Positions 47,189 to 55,955 of a stretch of DNA of 64,000 bases are shown here, piece after piece (the first letter of the stretch is position 1; each line of letters begins with the position of its first letter). Position numbers and translations under genes: made by a program. The notes beneath the pieces are model-generated. The model had not been told where the DNA came from, did no database searches, and saw only the letters and a program-made list of their open reading frames with translations. Origin of the DNA: Frigidibacter sp. (GTDB lineage Bacteria > Pseudomonadota > Alphaproteobacteria > Rhodobacterales > Rhodobacteraceae); NCBI RefSeq assembly GCF_030695035.1, contig NZ_JAUYTT010000012.1, positions 455,269 through 519,268 on the forward strand, written 5' to 3'.

Positions 47189-48729
47189 GCAACCTCGCTT
47201 TCCGCCGCGGCGGCGCGCGGCAGGTCGATACGGCCCGCCGCGTCTCCGCGCGGCAAATCGATACAAATCGTCAGCCCACGGCCCTCGGCCACCGGGCTGA
47301 TCGCCGTCAACCGCCCGCCCTGAGCCTCGACCACCCACCGCGCCAGCGCAAGGCCCACCCCAAAGCCCGCCTCGCGCGTGTCGCCCCTGCCAAAGCGGGC
47401 CAGCGCCGGTTCCAGCAGGGCGGGCGCGATGCCTGGCCCGGTATCGGTGACCTCGGCGCGAACCCATGCCCCGAGGGACTGGCCGGTGATCCGCACAGTC
47501 GCCCCCCGCCCCGCATATTTCGCGGCATTCTCCAGCACGCCGGAAAATACCTGCCGCAGCCAGTCGGCATCGCCGGCCACCTGCAGGTCGCCGTCAAAGT
47601 TCAGCTCCGCCTCCACCCCCGCCCGGCGCAGCAGCACGGCCATGTCGCCAAGGGCCGCTTGCGCCGCCTGCGCCAGATCGACGGGCTGGCAATCCAGATC
47701 CAGCCGGCCGCTGTCGGACCGGGCGATGCGCAGCAGATCCTCGATCCGCCGCGCCAGCCGCAAGGCGCGGCTGTGGATGGTGCGGAAACTGGCGCGCAGG
47801 GCGGGGTCGCTGTGCCGCTCGCCCAGTTCCGCCTCGCCGAGGATCACCGTCAGCGGCGTGCGCAGCTCATGCCCGACATCGGCGAAGAACCGGCGCCGCT
47901 CGGCATCCACCCGCGACAGGCGGGCATTGGCGGCGCTGAGATCGACGGTGCGTTCTGCCACCAGCGCCTCCAGCCGGGCGCGGTCGGCGGCGAGGCTTCG
48001 GGCCCGGCGGTCCAGCCGCGCCGTCATCTGCCGCACCCGCGCGAACAGCAGGCCAAGCTCGTCATGGACCAGCTCGCCCTCCCCTCCCGCCTCCAGCCGC
48101 CGGAACACCGGCCGCAACAGCGCCAGATACAGGACGATCAGCAGCAGCGGCGCGCCGATGGCGATCGCCAGCGCCAGCGCGTGCAGCGGGGCGCGCAGGC
48201 TGGCCATCGCCGCCAGCGCCGCCTCGCGCCGCCGCGTCTCCTGATGGATCTGCGCCGCGATCAGCCCCGGCACCTGCGCGCCGTACACCGCCAGCGCCGC
48301 ATCGCCTGCCGGAGTGCCGGGCGGCGCCTGCGCCAGGCTCCGCTCCAGCCGGGTGAACTGCCCGCGCACCCGTGCCAGCGTGATGCCCTGCCGGGCGCGG
48401 GTGGCGACCTCGGTGGCATCGGGGGCCGCCTCCACATCCTCGGCAACCAGCCGGTCCATCAGCCCAAAGGTCGCCGTCACCGGAAAGCTGGAGGGCGGCT
48501 CGCCCTGCTGCGCCCCAGGCGACAGCCAGCCCAGCATCCATTCATTGACCCGCGCCGACAGCGCGGCATAGCCCTCGATCCGCTGCTGCGCCGCCATCGC
48601 CTCGGCCGCATGCCGCTGGGTCCGCGACAGGCCATGGACGGCAATCCCGGCGGCCAGCACCGCCAGCGCGGCCAGCAACAGCGCGGCAAGCGTGAATTTC
48701 TGCCGCAGGTTGGGCGCACCGCGGCTCAT
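47185..48729 (-). CDS. Membrane sensor histidine kinase
   Basis: The 514 residues have membrane segments at about 13-33 and 184-205 enclosing a periplasmic four-helix-like sensor of 150 residues, then a HAMP-like/coiled region and HisKA with His287 in DVGHELRTPL. The ATPase domain has N-box VLENAAKYA, G1 DTGPGI and G2 GVGLAL. The start at 48729 overlaps the upstream stop (ATGA). It probably senses a periplasmic cue of methanol or formaldehyde metabolism, given the locus. Confidence 0.9.
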   Translation of the reverse strand: MSRGAPNLRQKFTLAALLLAALAVLAAGIAVHGLSRTQRHAAEAMAAQQRIEGYAALSARVNEWMLGWLSPGAQQGEPPSSFPVTATFGLMDRLVAEDVEAAPDATEVATRARQGITLARVRGQFTRLERSLAQAPPGTPAGDAALAVYGAQVPGLIAAQIHQETRRREAALAAMASLRAPLHALALAIAIGAPLLLIVLYLALLRPVFRRLEAGGEGELVHDELGLLFARVRQMTARLDRRARSLAADRARLEALVAERTVDLSAANARLSRVDAERRRFFADVGHELRTPLTVILGEAELGERHSDPALRASFRTIHSRALRLARRIEDLLRIARSDSGRLDLDCQPVDLAQAAQAALGDMAVLLRRAGVEAELNFDGDLQVAGDADWLRQVFSGVLENAAKYAGRGATVRITGQSLGAWVRAEVTDTGPGIAPALLEPALARFGRGDTREAGFGVGLALARWVVEAQGGRLTAISPVAEGRGLTICIDLPRGDAAGRIDLPRAAAAESEVA

Positions 48730-50075
48730 GGCGCGGCCGTCAGCAGCGCGCGCATCATCTGCCGCAGGGCCGCCTCGGCCACTGGCTTTTCCAGCACCCC
48801 CGCGCCCAGATGAGACGACGCGGCCCCAATGGTCTCGGCACATTCCGCGCTGACGATCAGCGCCGGCACCGCACGGCCAAGCGCGGCATGGACCTGGCTG
48901 ATCACCTGCACCCCCGTCTCGCCCTGATCCAGCCGGTAGTCAGTCAGCACGATCTCGGGCCGCGGGCGCGGGCCCTGCAGCAGCTTGCCGACCCCGTCGA
49001 TCCCGTCGGTCGCCAGCACTGTCATCCCCCAGCTTCCCAGCAGGAAGGAAAACGCCTGCCGCATCGCCGGGTCATTCTCCACCACCAGAACCGTGCGGTC
49101 CTGGAACAGCGCATCCGGCCCCGGCGCCTCGCGCGCATCGGCAGCCTTGTCGTGCAACGACGGCCCCGCAGCATCGGCCAGCGGCAGCAGTACCCGGAAC
49201 AGCGAGCCTCGCCCCGGGGCACTGAGCACCTCCAGCGGGTGGCCAAGCTGCTGGCAGGCGCGGCGCACGATGGTCAGGCCAAGGCCGGTGCCGGGCTGGT
49301 CGGAGTGCGAGAGCCGCTCGAACTCGTTGAAGATCCGCTCCTGATCCTTCACGGCGATGCCCGGCCCGGTGTCATGGACCTGCAACCACACCCCGCCCGG
49401 CGCGCGGCGCACCCCGACCAGAACCCGGCCCGAGAGCGTATATTTCAGCGCGTTGGAAATCAGGTTCTGCGCGATGGAGCGCAGGTGCACCGGATCGCTG
49501 AGGACCGCGGCGGAGGAGGGCACAAAGCGCAGGTCCAGCCCCCGCGCCTCGGCCTGCGCCTGCACGTCGATGGACAGCCGCTGGAACAGCCGGCCGAGCG
49601 AGACCGGCCCCACATTCATCTCCACCCGCTGCGAATCCAGCCGCGCGATCTGCAACAGCGCGCGGATCAGGTCCTCGGCAGACTCAAACGTGGCGGCGAT
49701 GCGGTGGACCAGATCAGCCTGCCCCGGATCGGTCGTCACATCCTCCAGATGCGACAGCAGCAGCTTGGCGGCGCTCAGCGGTTGCAGCAGGTCATGGCTG
49801 GCCGCGCGCAAAAAGCGTGACTTGGCGCGGTTCGCCTCATCCGCGGCCACCCGGGCCGAGGCGAGCTCGGCGTTGATCGCGCCCAGATCGGCCAGCGCGC
49901 GCTCCAGATCCAGGTTCCGCGCCACCACCTCGCGCTCCAGCACCGCTGCCGCCTGCGACAGGGCATGAGTAGACCCGCGGGCCTCGTCGATCACATCCAT
50001 CCGCCGGATCAGCGCGGCATTGATGCGCTGCAGCTTCTGGATCTGCCGCTCGGCACTGTCAGAGCTGCGCAGCAT
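48726..50075 (-). CDS. Cytoplasmic hybrid histidine kinase (HisKA-HATPase-REC)
   Basis: The 449 residues have no membrane segment. A coiled coil (about 1-85) leads to HisKA with His94 in RAASHDLLQPLS, ATPase motifs NLISNALKYT, DTGPGI and GTGLGL, and a C-terminal receiver with Asp379 in VLTDYRLDQGE. It lacks an input domain of its own; the FIST protein encoded just upstream would provide input, as NosP does for NahK. The Pseudomonas homologue next to FIST (ErcS') belongs to the ethanol-oxidation regulon. The start at 50075 is chosen for AGGTGAGG six bases before. Confidence 0.87.
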   Translation of the reverse strand: MLRSSDSAERQIQKLQRINAALIRRMDVIDEARGSTHALSQAAAVLEREVVARNLDLERALADLGAINAELASARVAADEANRAKSRFLRAASHDLLQPLSAAKLLLSHLEDVTTDPGQADLVHRIAATFESAEDLIRALLQIARLDSQRVEMNVGPVSLGRLFQRLSIDVQAQAEARGLDLRFVPSSAAVLSDPVHLRSIAQNLISNALKYTLSGRVLVGVRRAPGGVWLQVHDTGPGIAVKDQERIFNEFERLSHSDQPGTGLGLTIVRRACQQLGHPLEVLSAPGRGSLFRVLLPLADAAGPSLHDKAADAREAPGPDALFQDRTVLVVENDPAMRQAFSFLLGSWGMTVLATDGIDGVGKLLQGPRPRPEIVLTDYRLDQGETGVQVISQVHAALGRAVPALIVSAECAETIGAASSHLGAGVLEKPVAEAALRQMMRALLTAAP

Positions 50076-51228
50076 CGTCATCCTCACCTTGCAAGAACGC
50101 CAGCCCCACGAAGGTCTGGTTCACGTGGATGCCGCCATGCTGCTCGCCATAGGTGTTGAACCCGGCGATGTTGTAGTCGTGGAAGATGCGGCCCACCGTC
50201 TCCTCCAGCCCCGCCTGTTCCAGCGCGATGCGCCGCAAGATGCAGTCAAAGCCAAGGATCAGCGCGGCGGTGCCATCCAGCTGCGCCAGCCGCGCCTCGA
50301 ACCCGTCGGTCAGGTCTTCGGCGCGGCCAAGGGTCATCATCACCCCCTCATCCACGGCCGACATCATGCGCAGCCCGCCGCCCTCGGTCACCTCAAGGAT
50401 CGCGCGCACGAAATGCCGCCGGCCGATCCGCACCAGCAGCGGGTTTTCCGCAAAGGCGCGGGGGCCAAGCTCGGCCACCGGCAGGCCGATCATCCGCGCA
50501 TATTCCTCGGCCGCGGGTTCGGCGTTGATCTCAAGGATCAGCCGCTCCTCGGGCAGCGCCTCGGTCACCACCATCCGCAGGTCCGACGGGGTGAAATGGT
50601 CGAACACCACCTCCTCGATGCGGTAATCGGTGGACATCAGGCACAGGATCGCGCTTTCGGGGCAGCTTTCCCCGTCGATGGCCAGATGGGTGCGGCCAAA
50701 GCGCAGCCCGTCGCCGGCCGATCCCCCCAGCACCAGCACCCCGGGCAACGTCGCCTCGACGGTCGCCGTCACCAGCTCCTCGCGCTTGCTCAGCCCGTCG
50801 ATCAGCAGAATGCCAAAGCGCACCCGGCCGGGCCGGTCGGGCACGCGGGCGCTGGCGCCGCGCAGGGTGGCCATCCAGTCCAGCGCCGCATGGTCGCGCA
50901 ACCGCCGCAGCCAGACCGCCTCGCCCTCGAAATGCGCGGCGGGGAAGGCGATGGCGACGGCGCCGCGATTGTCATAGCGGGTATAGGCGAACTCGCCGGC
51001 CGAGGAGCAGCCGACCACCCGGCAGGCCGGGCCGAACCGCGCCGCCAGCGCCCCGGTCAGCGGCGCGATCAAGGATCCGTCCGAGGCGAAGACCAGCACC
51101 AGCCCCGGGGCCACGCCCCCGAAGGCCGCCGCGATCTGCGCCTCGATTTCCGCGGCATTGCCCTGCGCGGTCACGGCGCGCGGCCGGGCCGGTTTGGGAA
51201 GCGCCGCACCCGCGGACATGTCCGGCAT
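50059..51228 (-). CDS. FIST domain sensor protein (FIST_N and FIST_C)
   Basis: The 389 residues contain FIST_N (VVGCSSAGEFAYTRYDNRG, LLIDGLSKREELVTATVEA, VLGGSAGDGLRF) and FIST_C (LEINAEPAAEEYARMIGLPV, IFHDYNIAGFNTYGEQHGG). FIST proteins sense small ligands; the NosP subgroup binds heme and nitric oxide. It overlaps the hybrid kinase gene by 17 bases, which fits a sensor-kinase pair. In Pseudomonas a FIST gene sits beside ercS' in the PQQ ethanol-oxidation locus. Confidence 0.9.
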   Translation of the reverse strand: MPDMSAGAALPKPARPRAVTAQGNAAEIEAQIAAAFGGVAPGLVLVFASDGSLIAPLTGALAARFGPACRVVGCSSAGEFAYTRYDNRGAVAIAFPAAHFEGEAVWLRRLRDHAALDWMATLRGASARVPDRPGRVRFGILLIDGLSKREELVTATVEATLPGVLVLGGSAGDGLRFGRTHLAIDGESCPESAILCLMSTDYRIEEVVFDHFTPSDLRMVVTEALPEERLILEINAEPAAEEYARMIGLPVAELGPRAFAENPLLVRIGRRHFVRAILEVTEGGGLRMMSAVDEGVMMTLGRAEDLTDGFEARLAQLDGTAALILGFDCILRRIALEQAGLEETVGRIFHDYNIAGFNTYGEQHGGIHVNQTFVGLAFLQGEDDDAAQL

Positions 51229-51258
51229 GGCCTTGTCTCCCCCGCTTTAGGTCTGCGA

Positions 51259-51963
51259 TCAGCGCATGAAGATCCGCGCCTTGCTGGCCAGCAGCGCGGC
51301 TTGGGTGCGGTTGCGCACGTTGATCTTGGTCATGATCGCGGCGATGTGGGTCTTGACCGTCGCCTCGGCGATCGACAGCTCATACGAGATCAGCTTGTTG
51401 GGCCGGCCCTGGCAGATCAGCCGCAGGATGTTCATCTGCTGCGGCGTCAGGGTGGCAAAGTCGCGCGCCAGCGCCGCCAGCTCATCGGCATCGCTGCGCC
51501 CGGCTTGCTCATAGCCTTCGGGCGTCACCACCTCGCCGGCCCACATCCGCTCGAACGCCTCGACCATCTTGCTGCGGGCAAGGCTCTTGGTCACATAGCC
51601 GCGCGCCCCGGCGGCCAGAACCGCCGTCACCCGGCCGGGGTCCAGCTCGGCCGAGATCACGGTCAGCGGCGCGTCCCCGATATGCTGGCGCAGCACGATC
51701 ACGCCCTCCACCCCCGCCACATCCGGCAGGTTGAGGTCGAGCACCACCGCGTCGGGCGGCCCCTCGGCGGCGATATTGGCCAGCGCCGTGGCGATGCTGG
51801 TCGCGGTGCGCACCTTGCGCAGCCCGAAGGCATGGCCAAGCGTCACCGACAGCGCATGGCAGATCAGCGGATGGTCATCGACGATCAGGACATCCTGCAC
51901 CGCATGACCGTTGGCCCCGCGCGAGACGTCGCTTGCGACATCCCGGATCGGACGTAGCTCCAT
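51259..51963 (-). CDS. LuxR-type response regulator
   Basis: The 234 residues comprise a receiver (VLIVDDHPLICHAL, phospho-acceptor Asp76 in VVLDLNLPD, Lys in GYVTKSLA) and a LuxR helix-turn-helix (LTPQQMNILRLICQGRPNKLI, SIAEATVKTHIAAIMTKINV). The start at 51963 follows GGGGAGGA. It heads the seven-gene regulatory operon and resembles AgmR/ErbR-type activators of quinoprotein alcohol dehydrogenase genes. It may control xoxF and the ABC operon. Confidence 0.9.
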   Translation of the reverse strand: MELRPIRDVASDVSRGANGHAVQDVLIVDDHPLICHALSVTLGHAFGLRKVRTATSIATALANIAAEGPPDAVVLDLNLPDVAGVEGVIVLRQHIGDAPLTVISAELDPGRVTAVLAAGARGYVTKSLARSKMVEAFERMWAGEVVTPEGYEQAGRSDADELAALARDFATLTPQQMNILRLICQGRPNKLISYELSIAEATVKTHIAAIMTKINVRNRTQAALLASKARIFMR

Positions 51964-52021
51964 GATATTCCTCCCCAACCGGCGCGAGCCTCCACACCCC
52001 CGCCGACAGTTGAGTGTAGGA

Positions 52022-52031
52022 CGACATGTCG
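52022..52031. promoter_or_regulatory. Palindrome CGACATGTCG upstream of the LuxR-type regulator gene
   Basis: A perfect 10-bp palindrome 59 bases before the regulator start, next to a -10-like TACACT on the minus strand. It is a possible autoregulatory site. Evidence is from position only. Confidence 0.3.
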
Positions 52032-52073
52032 CAGACGAGAATGGTTTTTTTCATTTTGCCCGCATTTTCAGCA

Positions 52074-52089
52074 GGGCTTCGCTAAGCCC
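52074..52089 (-). terminator. Hairpin after the ABC operon
   Basis: GGGCTT-AGCG-AAGCCC on the minus strand starts 5 bases after the stop of the last gene of the ABC operon. The stem is short and no U-run follows, so it is at best a weak terminator. Confidence 0.3.
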
Positions 52090-52093
52090 GGCG

Positions 52094-52690
52094 CTACGGG
52101 AGATGCGCCATCACCGCGCGCCCCAGTGCAAAGGCCCGCTGCTCGAGGATCACCGGCGTCTCGCAGACATAGGTCAGCGATTGCTGCCGGTCGAGGAAGA
52201 TGCGGGTGGACCAGTCGATATCCGCCTCCAGCGCATCGAGCCGGTCGAAATCCTGCGATTCGGCCTCGGTCAGCGCCGCGAACTCCTTGCGCGCCTCCTT
52301 GATGTGATGGTCCAGATCGGTCTGTTTGTGAGCATAGCGGGTGATGCCGGCCAGCACCCGGTCGCGCGATGTGTCGATATGCTCCAGCGTCGCCACAAAG
52401 AGGGCGGTCAGCGCGGCGGCATCGGCGGTTTCGGCGTAGCCTGCGATCAGCGCCTCGGCCTCGGGCATCGGGGTGCGGCGCAGAGCCAGCGCGCGGGCGA
52501 CGCCCTGCACGGGGGCCGTGTCCGCCAACTCCTCAATGACCGGGTCCGGCAGGGGGCCGGCCCATACCTGCCCCAGCGACAGATGCGGCACCCGCCGCTG
52601 GATGCAGGGCCAGTCGGGATCCACCGGCCCCGCGGCCTGCGCCCCGCTTCCCAGTATCAGCGCCGCCGCCACGATCCGCAGAGATTTCAT
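52094..52690 (-). CDS. Secreted protein of unknown function, last gene of the PQQ-linked ABC operon
   Basis: The 198 residues have a signal peptide (GSGAQA-AG) and a mostly helical mature part (EEARKEFAALTEAESQDF-like segment at about 130-150). Two Cys lie in WPCIQRR and TYVCETP. The WPCIQRRVPHLSLGQVWAGP start is distinctive. I do not know its function. It lies 12 bases after the permease gene and probably belongs to the transport system. Confidence 0.72.
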   Translation of the reverse strand: MKSLRIVAAALILGSGAQAAGPVDPDWPCIQRRVPHLSLGQVWAGPLPDPVIEELADTAPVQGVARALALRRTPMPEAEALIAGYAETADAAALTALFVATLEHIDTSRDRVLAGITRYAHKQTDLDHHIKEARKEFAALTEAESQDFDRLDALEADIDWSTRIFLDRQQSLTYVCETPVILEQRAFALGRAVMAHLP

Positions 52691-52702
52691 CGCAATTCCT
52701 CC

Positions 52703-53500
52703 CTATCCCGGACGCTTGCGCCACAGGCCCTTGGCCGGATCATACATGAAAACGGTTCCGCCGAAGAACACCGCCGTGCAGCCGGCAACCACCGCCAGCG
52801 CGGTAAGGTTCACCTGCCCGTAAAGCGCGAACCGGATCAGCTCCACCGCATAGGTGAAGGGGTTCAGCGCGCAGATGTCATGCAGAAGCACGCTCGATTC
52901 CTTCATCCGCCACAGCGGGTAGAGCGCGCTGGAGGCGAAGAACATCGGGAAGATCACGAAGTTCATCACCCCCGCGAAATTCTCCAGCTGGCGGATGGTC
53001 GAGGAGATGAGCAGCCCCAGCGACCCCAGCATCACCCCCGCCAGCAGCAGCGCCGGCAGCACCGTGAGCCAGCCGATCGCCGGCGGATGCACCCCCCACA
53101 GCCAGGCGATACCCAGAAAGGCATAGACCTGCAGGATCGACACCAGCACCCCTGCCACCAGCTTGGCCCCCAGCAGGAACCAGCGCGGATAGGGGCTGAC
53201 CAGCAGCGTGCGCATCGCCCCCGTCTCGCGGTCATAGACCATCGACAGCGACGACTGCATCCCGTTGAACAGTTGGATCATCGCGCAAAGGCCGGGCACG
53301 ACGTAAACCTCGTAGAGCACATAGGTCTCATAGGGCGCGGTGATCGACAGGCCGAGGACCGAGCGGAACCCGGCGGCGAAGATGAACAGCCAGACCAGCG
53401 GGCGCACCAGCGCCGCAAGGAACCGCTCGCGCTGGCGGGCAAAGCGCAGCACCTCGCGCCGCGCGATGCCGGCGAAGGCGATGGTCCAACCGGCTTTCAT
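52703..53500 (-). CDS. ABC-2 type permease of the PQQ alcohol dehydrogenase-linked system (PedC-like)
   Basis: The 265 residues have six membrane segments and the ABC-2 signature (LLVSPYPRWFLLGAKLVAGV). The N-terminus GIARREVLRFARQRERFLAALV is typical. Such exporters, together with a periplasmic binding protein and YVTN propellers, are known from loci for PQQ-dependent alcohol catabolism. The true cargo has not been established. It overlaps the ATPase gene by 4 bases. Confidence 0.83.
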   Translation of the reverse strand: MKAGWTIAFAGIARREVLRFARQRERFLAALVRPLVWLFIFAAGFRSVLGLSITAPYETYVLYEVYVVPGLCAMIQLFNGMQSSLSMVYDRETGAMRTLLVSPYPRWFLLGAKLVAGVLVSILQVYAFLGIAWLWGVHPPAIGWLTVLPALLLAGVMLGSLGLLISSTIRQLENFAGVMNFVIFPMFFASSALYPLWRMKESSVLLHDICALNPFTYAVELIRFALYGQVNLTALAVVAGCTAVFFGGTVFMYDPAKGLWRKRPG

Positions 53501-54264
53501 GCCGCCTGCCCCGTCAGCGACAGGAAGGCCGAGGTCAGATCGCCTGCCCCCGCAATGCTGTCCGCGCGTCCGCGCGCCAGCACCTCGCCCCGGTGCAGCA
53601 GCACCACATCGTCGGCAGGCTCGATCTCATCCATCACATGCGTGGCGAACAGGGCAGAGACATTCTCGTGCCGGATCAGCCGCCGCACCAGCGCCAGCAC
53701 CTCGGCCCGCGCCCGCACGTCCAGCCCCGCCGTCGCCTCGTCCAGCAGCAGCAGTTCCGGCCGGTGCAGCAGCGCGCGGGCGATCTCGGCCCGCCGCTGT
53801 TGCCCTCCCGACAGGGCGCCGGTGCGATGATCGATCCGCTCCGACAGATCGACAAGCGCCAGCACCTCGGCGATCCGCGCCTCGGCGGGCTTGCGGGCAA
53901 TGCCGTGCAGCGCGGCGTGATAGTGCAGGTTCTGGCGCAGGGTCAGGTCGGTATCCAGCGCCCGCGTCTGGAACACCACCCCCAGCCGCGCCAGCGCCTC
54001 GCCGGGCGCGCGGCGGGCATCGAAGCCGGCCACCGCGATCTGGCCGCTGGTACTGTCATAAAGCCGGGTGATCAACGAAAAGAGCGTGGTCTTGCCCGCA
54101 CCGTTCACCCCCAGCAGGGCTGTGAAGGCGCCGCGGGCCACGCTGAAGGACACGCCCTTCAGCGCCTGCACCGCGCCAAAGCTGTGGCTGACATCCGCCA
54201 CCACCAGCGCAGGCGCAAGGTCTGGCGCGCCCCCGGTCAGGCGCGCGCCCGGGCTGACGGTCAT
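53497..54264 (-). CDS. ABC transporter ATP-binding protein of the PQQ-linked system
   Basis: The 255 residues have Walker A LGVNGAGKTTLFSL, signature LSGGQQRRAEIARALL, Walker B LLLLDEATAGLD and H-loop FATHVMDE. The C-terminus fits ABC-2 export ATPases. It overlaps the permease gene and the small acidic protein gene by 4 bases each. Confidence 0.88.
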   Translation of the reverse strand: MTVSPGARLTGGAPDLAPALVVADVSHSFGAVQALKGVSFSVARGAFTALLGVNGAGKTTLFSLITRLYDSTSGQIAVAGFDARRAPGEALARLGVVFQTRALDTDLTLRQNLHYHAALHGIARKPAEARIAEVLALVDLSERIDHRTGALSGGQQRRAEIARALLHRPELLLLDEATAGLDVRARAEVLALVRRLIRHENVSALFATHVMDEIEPADDVVLLHRGEVLARGRADSIAGAGDLTSAFLSLTGQAA

Positions 54265-54503
54265 TCCTTGCGTTGCTCCGTCACGTTCAGGTCGGCATCC
54301 ATCGCGATGTCATACTGGCCATCGGCGCAGATCACGTCATCGAGATCGAAGCCGCCATCCTCCATCTCGATATTGTCGGGATCGACCTCGCATTGCATCT
54401 CGGCCAGCTTTGCGTCGATGGCAGCGATCTGTTCGGGGGTGGCCTCGGCGAAGGCCGGGGCGGCAAGCAGCAGCAGGGCTGCGGCGGCAAGAATGTGCTT
54501 CAT
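54261..54503 (-). CDS. Small secreted, highly acidic PepSY-like protein
   Basis: The 80 residues have a signal peptide ending at PAFA-EA. The 61-residue mature part has 19 Asp/Glu and 3 Lys/Arg. The stretch MEDGGFDLDDVICADGQYDI and AMDADLNV look like a PepSY strand-turn-strand fold. Two Cys (mature 19 and 40) could form a disulfide. PepSY-type LanPepSY from a methylotroph binds lanthanides, so metal binding in service of XoxF is a reasonable guess. It overlaps the ATPase gene by 4 bases. Confidence 0.75.
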   Translation of the reverse strand: MKHILAAAALLLLAAPAFAEATPEQIAAIDAKLAEMQCEVDPDNIEMEDGGFDLDDVICADGQYDIAMDADLNVTEQRKE

Positions 54504-54517
54504 AAGGGTCTCTCCTC

Positions 54518-54949
54518 TCAGCGGATGTTGAAGATGGCTTTCTGGGTGTCACCAGACGAGCCGGGGATTTTCAGCTCATAGCTGCCGGGGGTGATGGCGA
54601 TGAACGACAGGTCCGCCTCGCCCGCGGCATCGAATTCCAGCGAGTGAACCCCCAGCGGGCGCACCTCGATCTGGTTGATGACGATCTCGTTGATCCAGAT
54701 CGCGCGGAAGAAATCCCCGCCCGACAGCGCCAGTTCGGCAGAGCCATCGGCCACGATCTTCATCTTGTAATAGGTGCCCGATTTCAGCTCGTAGGGCGCG
54801 GCGGCGACCGGCTTGCCGGACCCCAGCGTCAGCGGCTCCAGTGTCTCGCGGTTGTCCTTCGACAGCAGGCCCGCGAAGCCATAGTCATGCGCCAGCGCCG
54901 GCATGGCGGTCGCGGCGGCCAGCACGGCAGCGGCAAGTATCCGTTTCAT
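54518..54949 (-). CDS. Periplasmic beta-rich protein of the PQQ-linked operon (cupredoxin-like fold, no copper ligands)
   Basis: The 143 residues have a signal peptide (TAMPALA-HD). The mature part is beta-rich (YELKSGTYYKMKIVADGSAE, INEIVINQIEVRPLGVHSLEF, GSYELKIPG) and resembles cupredoxin-like domains, without the Cys-His-Met copper set. No established function. It lies 14 bases before the acidic protein gene and 22 bases after the YVTN gene. Confidence 0.72.
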   Translation of the reverse strand: MKRILAAAVLAAATAMPALAHDYGFAGLLSKDNRETLEPLTLGSGKPVAAAPYELKSGTYYKMKIVADGSAELALSGGDFFRAIWINEIVINQIEVRPLGVHSLEFDAAGEADLSFIAITPGSYELKIPGSSGDTQKAIFNIR

Positions 54950-54971
54950 CAGGTCTCCTCCCAGATTGACC

Positions 54972-55955
54972 TCAGTTTGATTTCGTCGCCACCACGCCCC
55001 AGGGCTGCTGGCCGACCTGCACCGATTTCAGAACCTCGTTGCTGGCCACGTCGATGATCGAGATGTCGTTGGAATTGCCGTTGGTGGTGTAGAGGTATTT
55101 GCCATCGGGCGAGAAGGCGAGTTGCCAGACCCGCTGCCCGACCAGCAGGTATTCCTCCACCTCGTAGGTCTCGCCATTGACCACGGCGACGCGGTTCGCC
55201 GGCCCGAGGGCGACGAAGATCTTGGCATCGTCGGCGGTGATGCGCAGGCCCACCGGCTGCAAGGCCTCGGGCAGCACGCCCGGCACCTCGAAGGTGATCT
55301 TGTGGGTCACCTCGTTGCTGGCGGTGTCGATCACCGACACGGTGCCGCCGATCTCGGCGGTCACGAACAGATGGCTGCCATCGCTGTCGTATTGGGCAAA
55401 GCGCGGGCGGCTATCGACCAGCACATTCGCCACGATCTCGAAGGTGGTGGTATCGATCATATGCGCCATGTTGGTCGTCTCGGACGTGTTGACCACGATG
55501 GAGCCATCGGGATGAACGCCCATCCCCTCCGGCTCCACCCCCACCGGCACCTCGGCCAGCACCTGCCTTGTTTCCACATCCACCACGGTGACGATATTGT
55601 CATCCTCGTTGGCGATATAGAGCGGGTTGCCCGAGGGGTGCAGCACGAACAGTTCGGGATCGGGGCCAGAAGGCAGCGAAGGCAGCTCCTCATACGTCTC
55701 GGTATCGAACACCCGCACCAGATCGTCATCCGACGCACAGACATACAGCACCTTGCCATCCGGCGAGGCAGTAATGCCGCGCGGGCGCTGTCCGCCATTG
55801 AAGGTGTGGATCACCTCGAAGCTGGTGCCGTCCAGCACGGTGATGGTGTTGCCCTTTTCGTTGCTGACAAAGATCTTGTCGGCAAATGCCGGGGATGCGG
55901 TCAGCGCCGCGCAGGCCAAAGCTGCGGTAACCAGTTCTGCGGTAGATCGTGTCAC
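54972..55955 (-). CDS. PQQ-dependent catabolism-associated YVTN beta-propeller protein
   Basis: The 327 residues have a signal peptide (ASPAFA-DK) and about seven YVTN-type blades: FVSNEKGNTITVLDG, YVCASDDDLVRVFD, YIANEDDNIVTVVDV, FVTAEIGGTVSVIDTA, YTTNGNSNDISIIDV. The end is QPWGVV. Start is a GTG at 55955 that follows the upstream stop at once. Such propellers accompany PQQ alcohol dehydrogenase ABC systems. A binding or scaffolding role in the periplasm is likely. Confidence 0.88.
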   Translation of the reverse strand: MTRSTAELVTAALACAALTASPAFADKIFVSNEKGNTITVLDGTSFEVIHTFNGGQRPRGITASPDGKVLYVCASDDDLVRVFDTETYEELPSLPSGPDPELFVLHPSGNPLYIANEDDNIVTVVDVETRQVLAEVPVGVEPEGMGVHPDGSIVVNTSETTNMAHMIDTTTFEIVANVLVDSRPRFAQYDSDGSHLFVTAEIGGTVSVIDTASNEVTHKITFEVPGVLPEALQPVGLRITADDAKIFVALGPANRVAVVNGETYEVEEYLLVGQRVWQLAFSPDGKYLYTTNGNSNDISIIDVASNEVLKSVQVGQQPWGVVATKSN

